Source: Halisarca cf. caerulea
Taxonomy: Eukaryota; Porifera; Demospongiae; Chondrillida; Halisarcidae
DNA length: 64,000 bases
Assembly: GCA_963170055.1 (NCBI GenBank)
Contig: CAUJGJ010000236.1
Coordinates: 39,001 to 103,000 of the forward strand
Reading direction: 5' to 3'
Shown one piece after another: positions 62,791 to 64,000 of this stretch. The notes beneath the pieces are model-generated. The model had not been told where the DNA came from, searched no databases, and was given only the letters and a program-made list of their open reading frames with translations. Every line of letters begins with the position of its first letter. The first letter of the stretch is position 1. The position numbers were made by a program, and so were the translations under genes.

Positions 62791-64000
62791 GTGCGTGGTT
62801 CTAGTGCCAAATATTGGATTAGCACCAGCATATCCAACACTACACAAATACTCCCACAGCATATAAGAAACTTCATGTTTGTCCACTGGGAATGTGCGTG
62901 GTGCTAGTGCCAAATATTGGTATTAGCACCAGCATAACCAACATTACACAAATACGCCCACAATAGTTTAGAAACTTCATGTGTGTCCACTGGGAATGTG
63001 CGTGGTGCTAGTGCCAAATATTGGTATTAGCACCAGCAAATCCAACACTACACAAATACGCCCACAGCACTTCAGAAAGGTCATGTGTGTCCACTGGGAA
63101 TGTGCGTGGTGCTAGTGCCAAATATTGGTATTAGCACCAGCATATCCAACACTACACAAATACGCCCACAGCATATAAGAAACTTCATGTGTGTCCACTG
63201 GGAATGTGCGTGGTGCTAGTGCCAAATATTGGTATTAGCACCAGCATATAGAACACTACTCATATACGTCACAGCACTTGACAAACTTCGTGTGTCCACT
63301 GGGAATGTGCGTGGTGCTAGTGCCAAATATTGGTATTAGAACCAGCATATTCAACACTACACAAATACTCTCACAGCACTTCCGAAACTCCATGTGTGTC
63401 CACTGGGAATTTGTGTGGTGCTAGTGCAAAATATTGGTATTAGCACCAGCATATCCAACACTACACAAATACACCCACAGAACTTCAGAAACTTCATGAG
63501 TGTACTCTGGGAATGTGCGTGGTGCTAGTGCCAAATATTGGTATTAGCACCAGCATATAGAACACTACTCATATACGTCACAGCACTTGAATAACTTCGT
63601 GTGTCCACTGGGAATGTGTGTGGTGCTAGTGCCACATTTTGGTATTAGAACCAGCATATCCAACAATATACAAATACGTCCACAGCACTTGAGAAACTTC
63701 ATGTGTGTACTCTGGGAATGTGTGTGGTGCTAGTGCCAAATATTGGTATTACCACGAGCATATCCAACACTGCACAAATACGCCCACAAACCTTCGGAAA
63801 CTGCATGTGTGTCTACTGGGAATGTGTGTGGTGCTAGTGCCAAATATTGGTATTAACACCAGCATATCCAACACTACACAAATACACCCACAGTACTTAT
63901 GAAATTTCATGTGTGTCTACTAGGAATGTGCGTGGTGCTAGTGCCAAATATTGGTATTAGCACCAGCATATCCAACACTACACAAATACGCCCACAGCAC
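62791..64000 (+). repeat. Region 8 duplicated block, copy 2 (cut by window end)
   Basis: Copy of 59889-61098 at offset 2902 (28 x 104 minus 10, reflecting the short monomers between). I noticed only isolated differences between the copies, so this duplication is recent although its monomers are diverged from one another. Confidence 0.93.

Larger units (their letters stand above)
1..64000 (+). repeat. Satellite DNA array, ~104-bp monomer, about 616 copies
   Basis: Every part of the window reads as head-to-tail copies of one ~104-bp unit in a single orientation. Landmarks such as ATGTGTGTCC, CCAAATATTGG and AGCACCAGCATATCC recur every 104 bp, with rare 101-103 bp units. No inverted block, transposon, microsatellite expansion or unique spacer was found. 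Variants are mostly point substitutions, and sets of variants recur together at multiples of 104 bp, which shows higher-order repeats made by unequal exchange or amplification. This is the classic structure of eukaryotic heterochromatic satellite DNA (centromeric, pericentromeric or subtelomeric). The array runs off both window ends, so its true length is unknown. The species and chromosomal position cannot be read from the sequence. Confidence 0.98.

Noticed and set aside
1..64000. CRISPR array
   Set aside because: There are no unique spacers between short repeats; the entire 104-bp unit repeats and no cas-like gene is present.
1..64000. Telomeric or simple-sequence repeat
   Set aside because: No TTAGGG-, TTAGG- or TTTAGGG-like tracts and no microsatellite expansion; the unit is 104 bp.
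1..64000. Bacterial or phage content
   Set aside because: There is no gene-dense coding, no operon structure and no ribosome-binding sites with matching frames; the structure is of eukaryotic satellite type.

Overview
The whole 64-kb window is one uninterrupted satellite DNA array. It is built from about 616 head-to-tail copies of a ~104-bp monomer, all in the same orientation. I see no protein-coding gene, tRNA, rRNA, transposon, CRISPR array or unique sequence anywhere in it. The canonical monomer (for example 10811-10914) is 47% GC by hand count (A31 T24 G23 C26). Its first half is G/T-rich and its second half A/C-rich. Long same-orientation arrays with nested higher-order repeats (HORs) are typical of eukaryotic pericentromeric, centromeric or subtelomeric heterochromatin. 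The sequence alone does not tell me the species, and I do not recognise the monomer as a named satellite.

Two monomer end types alternate. Type A ends with a CACTTCAGAAAGGTC-like tail, type B with a TAGTTAAGAAACTTC-like tail; minor tails also occur. Other marker variants divide the array into regions. Region 1 (1-7702) holds three copies of a ~20-monomer HOR. Region 2 (7703-10584) is mixed, with 208-bp and 728-bp local duplications. Region 3 (10585-31261) is a series of HOR units of 934 to 4573 bp, each closed by a characteristic 102-bp monomer. Region 4 (31262-33667) is mixed. Region 5 (33668 to about 53.6 kb) contains twelve copies of a six-monomer (624-bp) cassette at spacings that are almost all whole multiples of 104 bp. 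Region 6 (about 53.6-57.4 kb) has a 12-monomer tandem duplication. Region 7 (57.4-59.9 kb) is mixed with an 832-bp offset repeat. Region 8 (59.9-64 kb) is the most divergent part, with 101/103-bp monomers and a 2902-bp offset duplication cut by the window end.

The most notable feature within the monomer is a near-perfect dyad at monomer positions 16-65. Read as + strand RNA it folds by hand into a 15-bp inner stem (two G.U pairs, AUA loop) plus a 6-bp outer stem across one bulged G. The - strand RNA would have A.C mismatches at those G.U pairs. An array transcript would therefore carry a hairpin roughly every 104 nt. Whether it is transcribed, processed or bound by protein cannot be told from sequence. 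The 60-114 codon open frames in the window are by-products of the repeat: stop positions in the consensus and 104 = 2 (mod 3) predict open stretches of about 62 codons.
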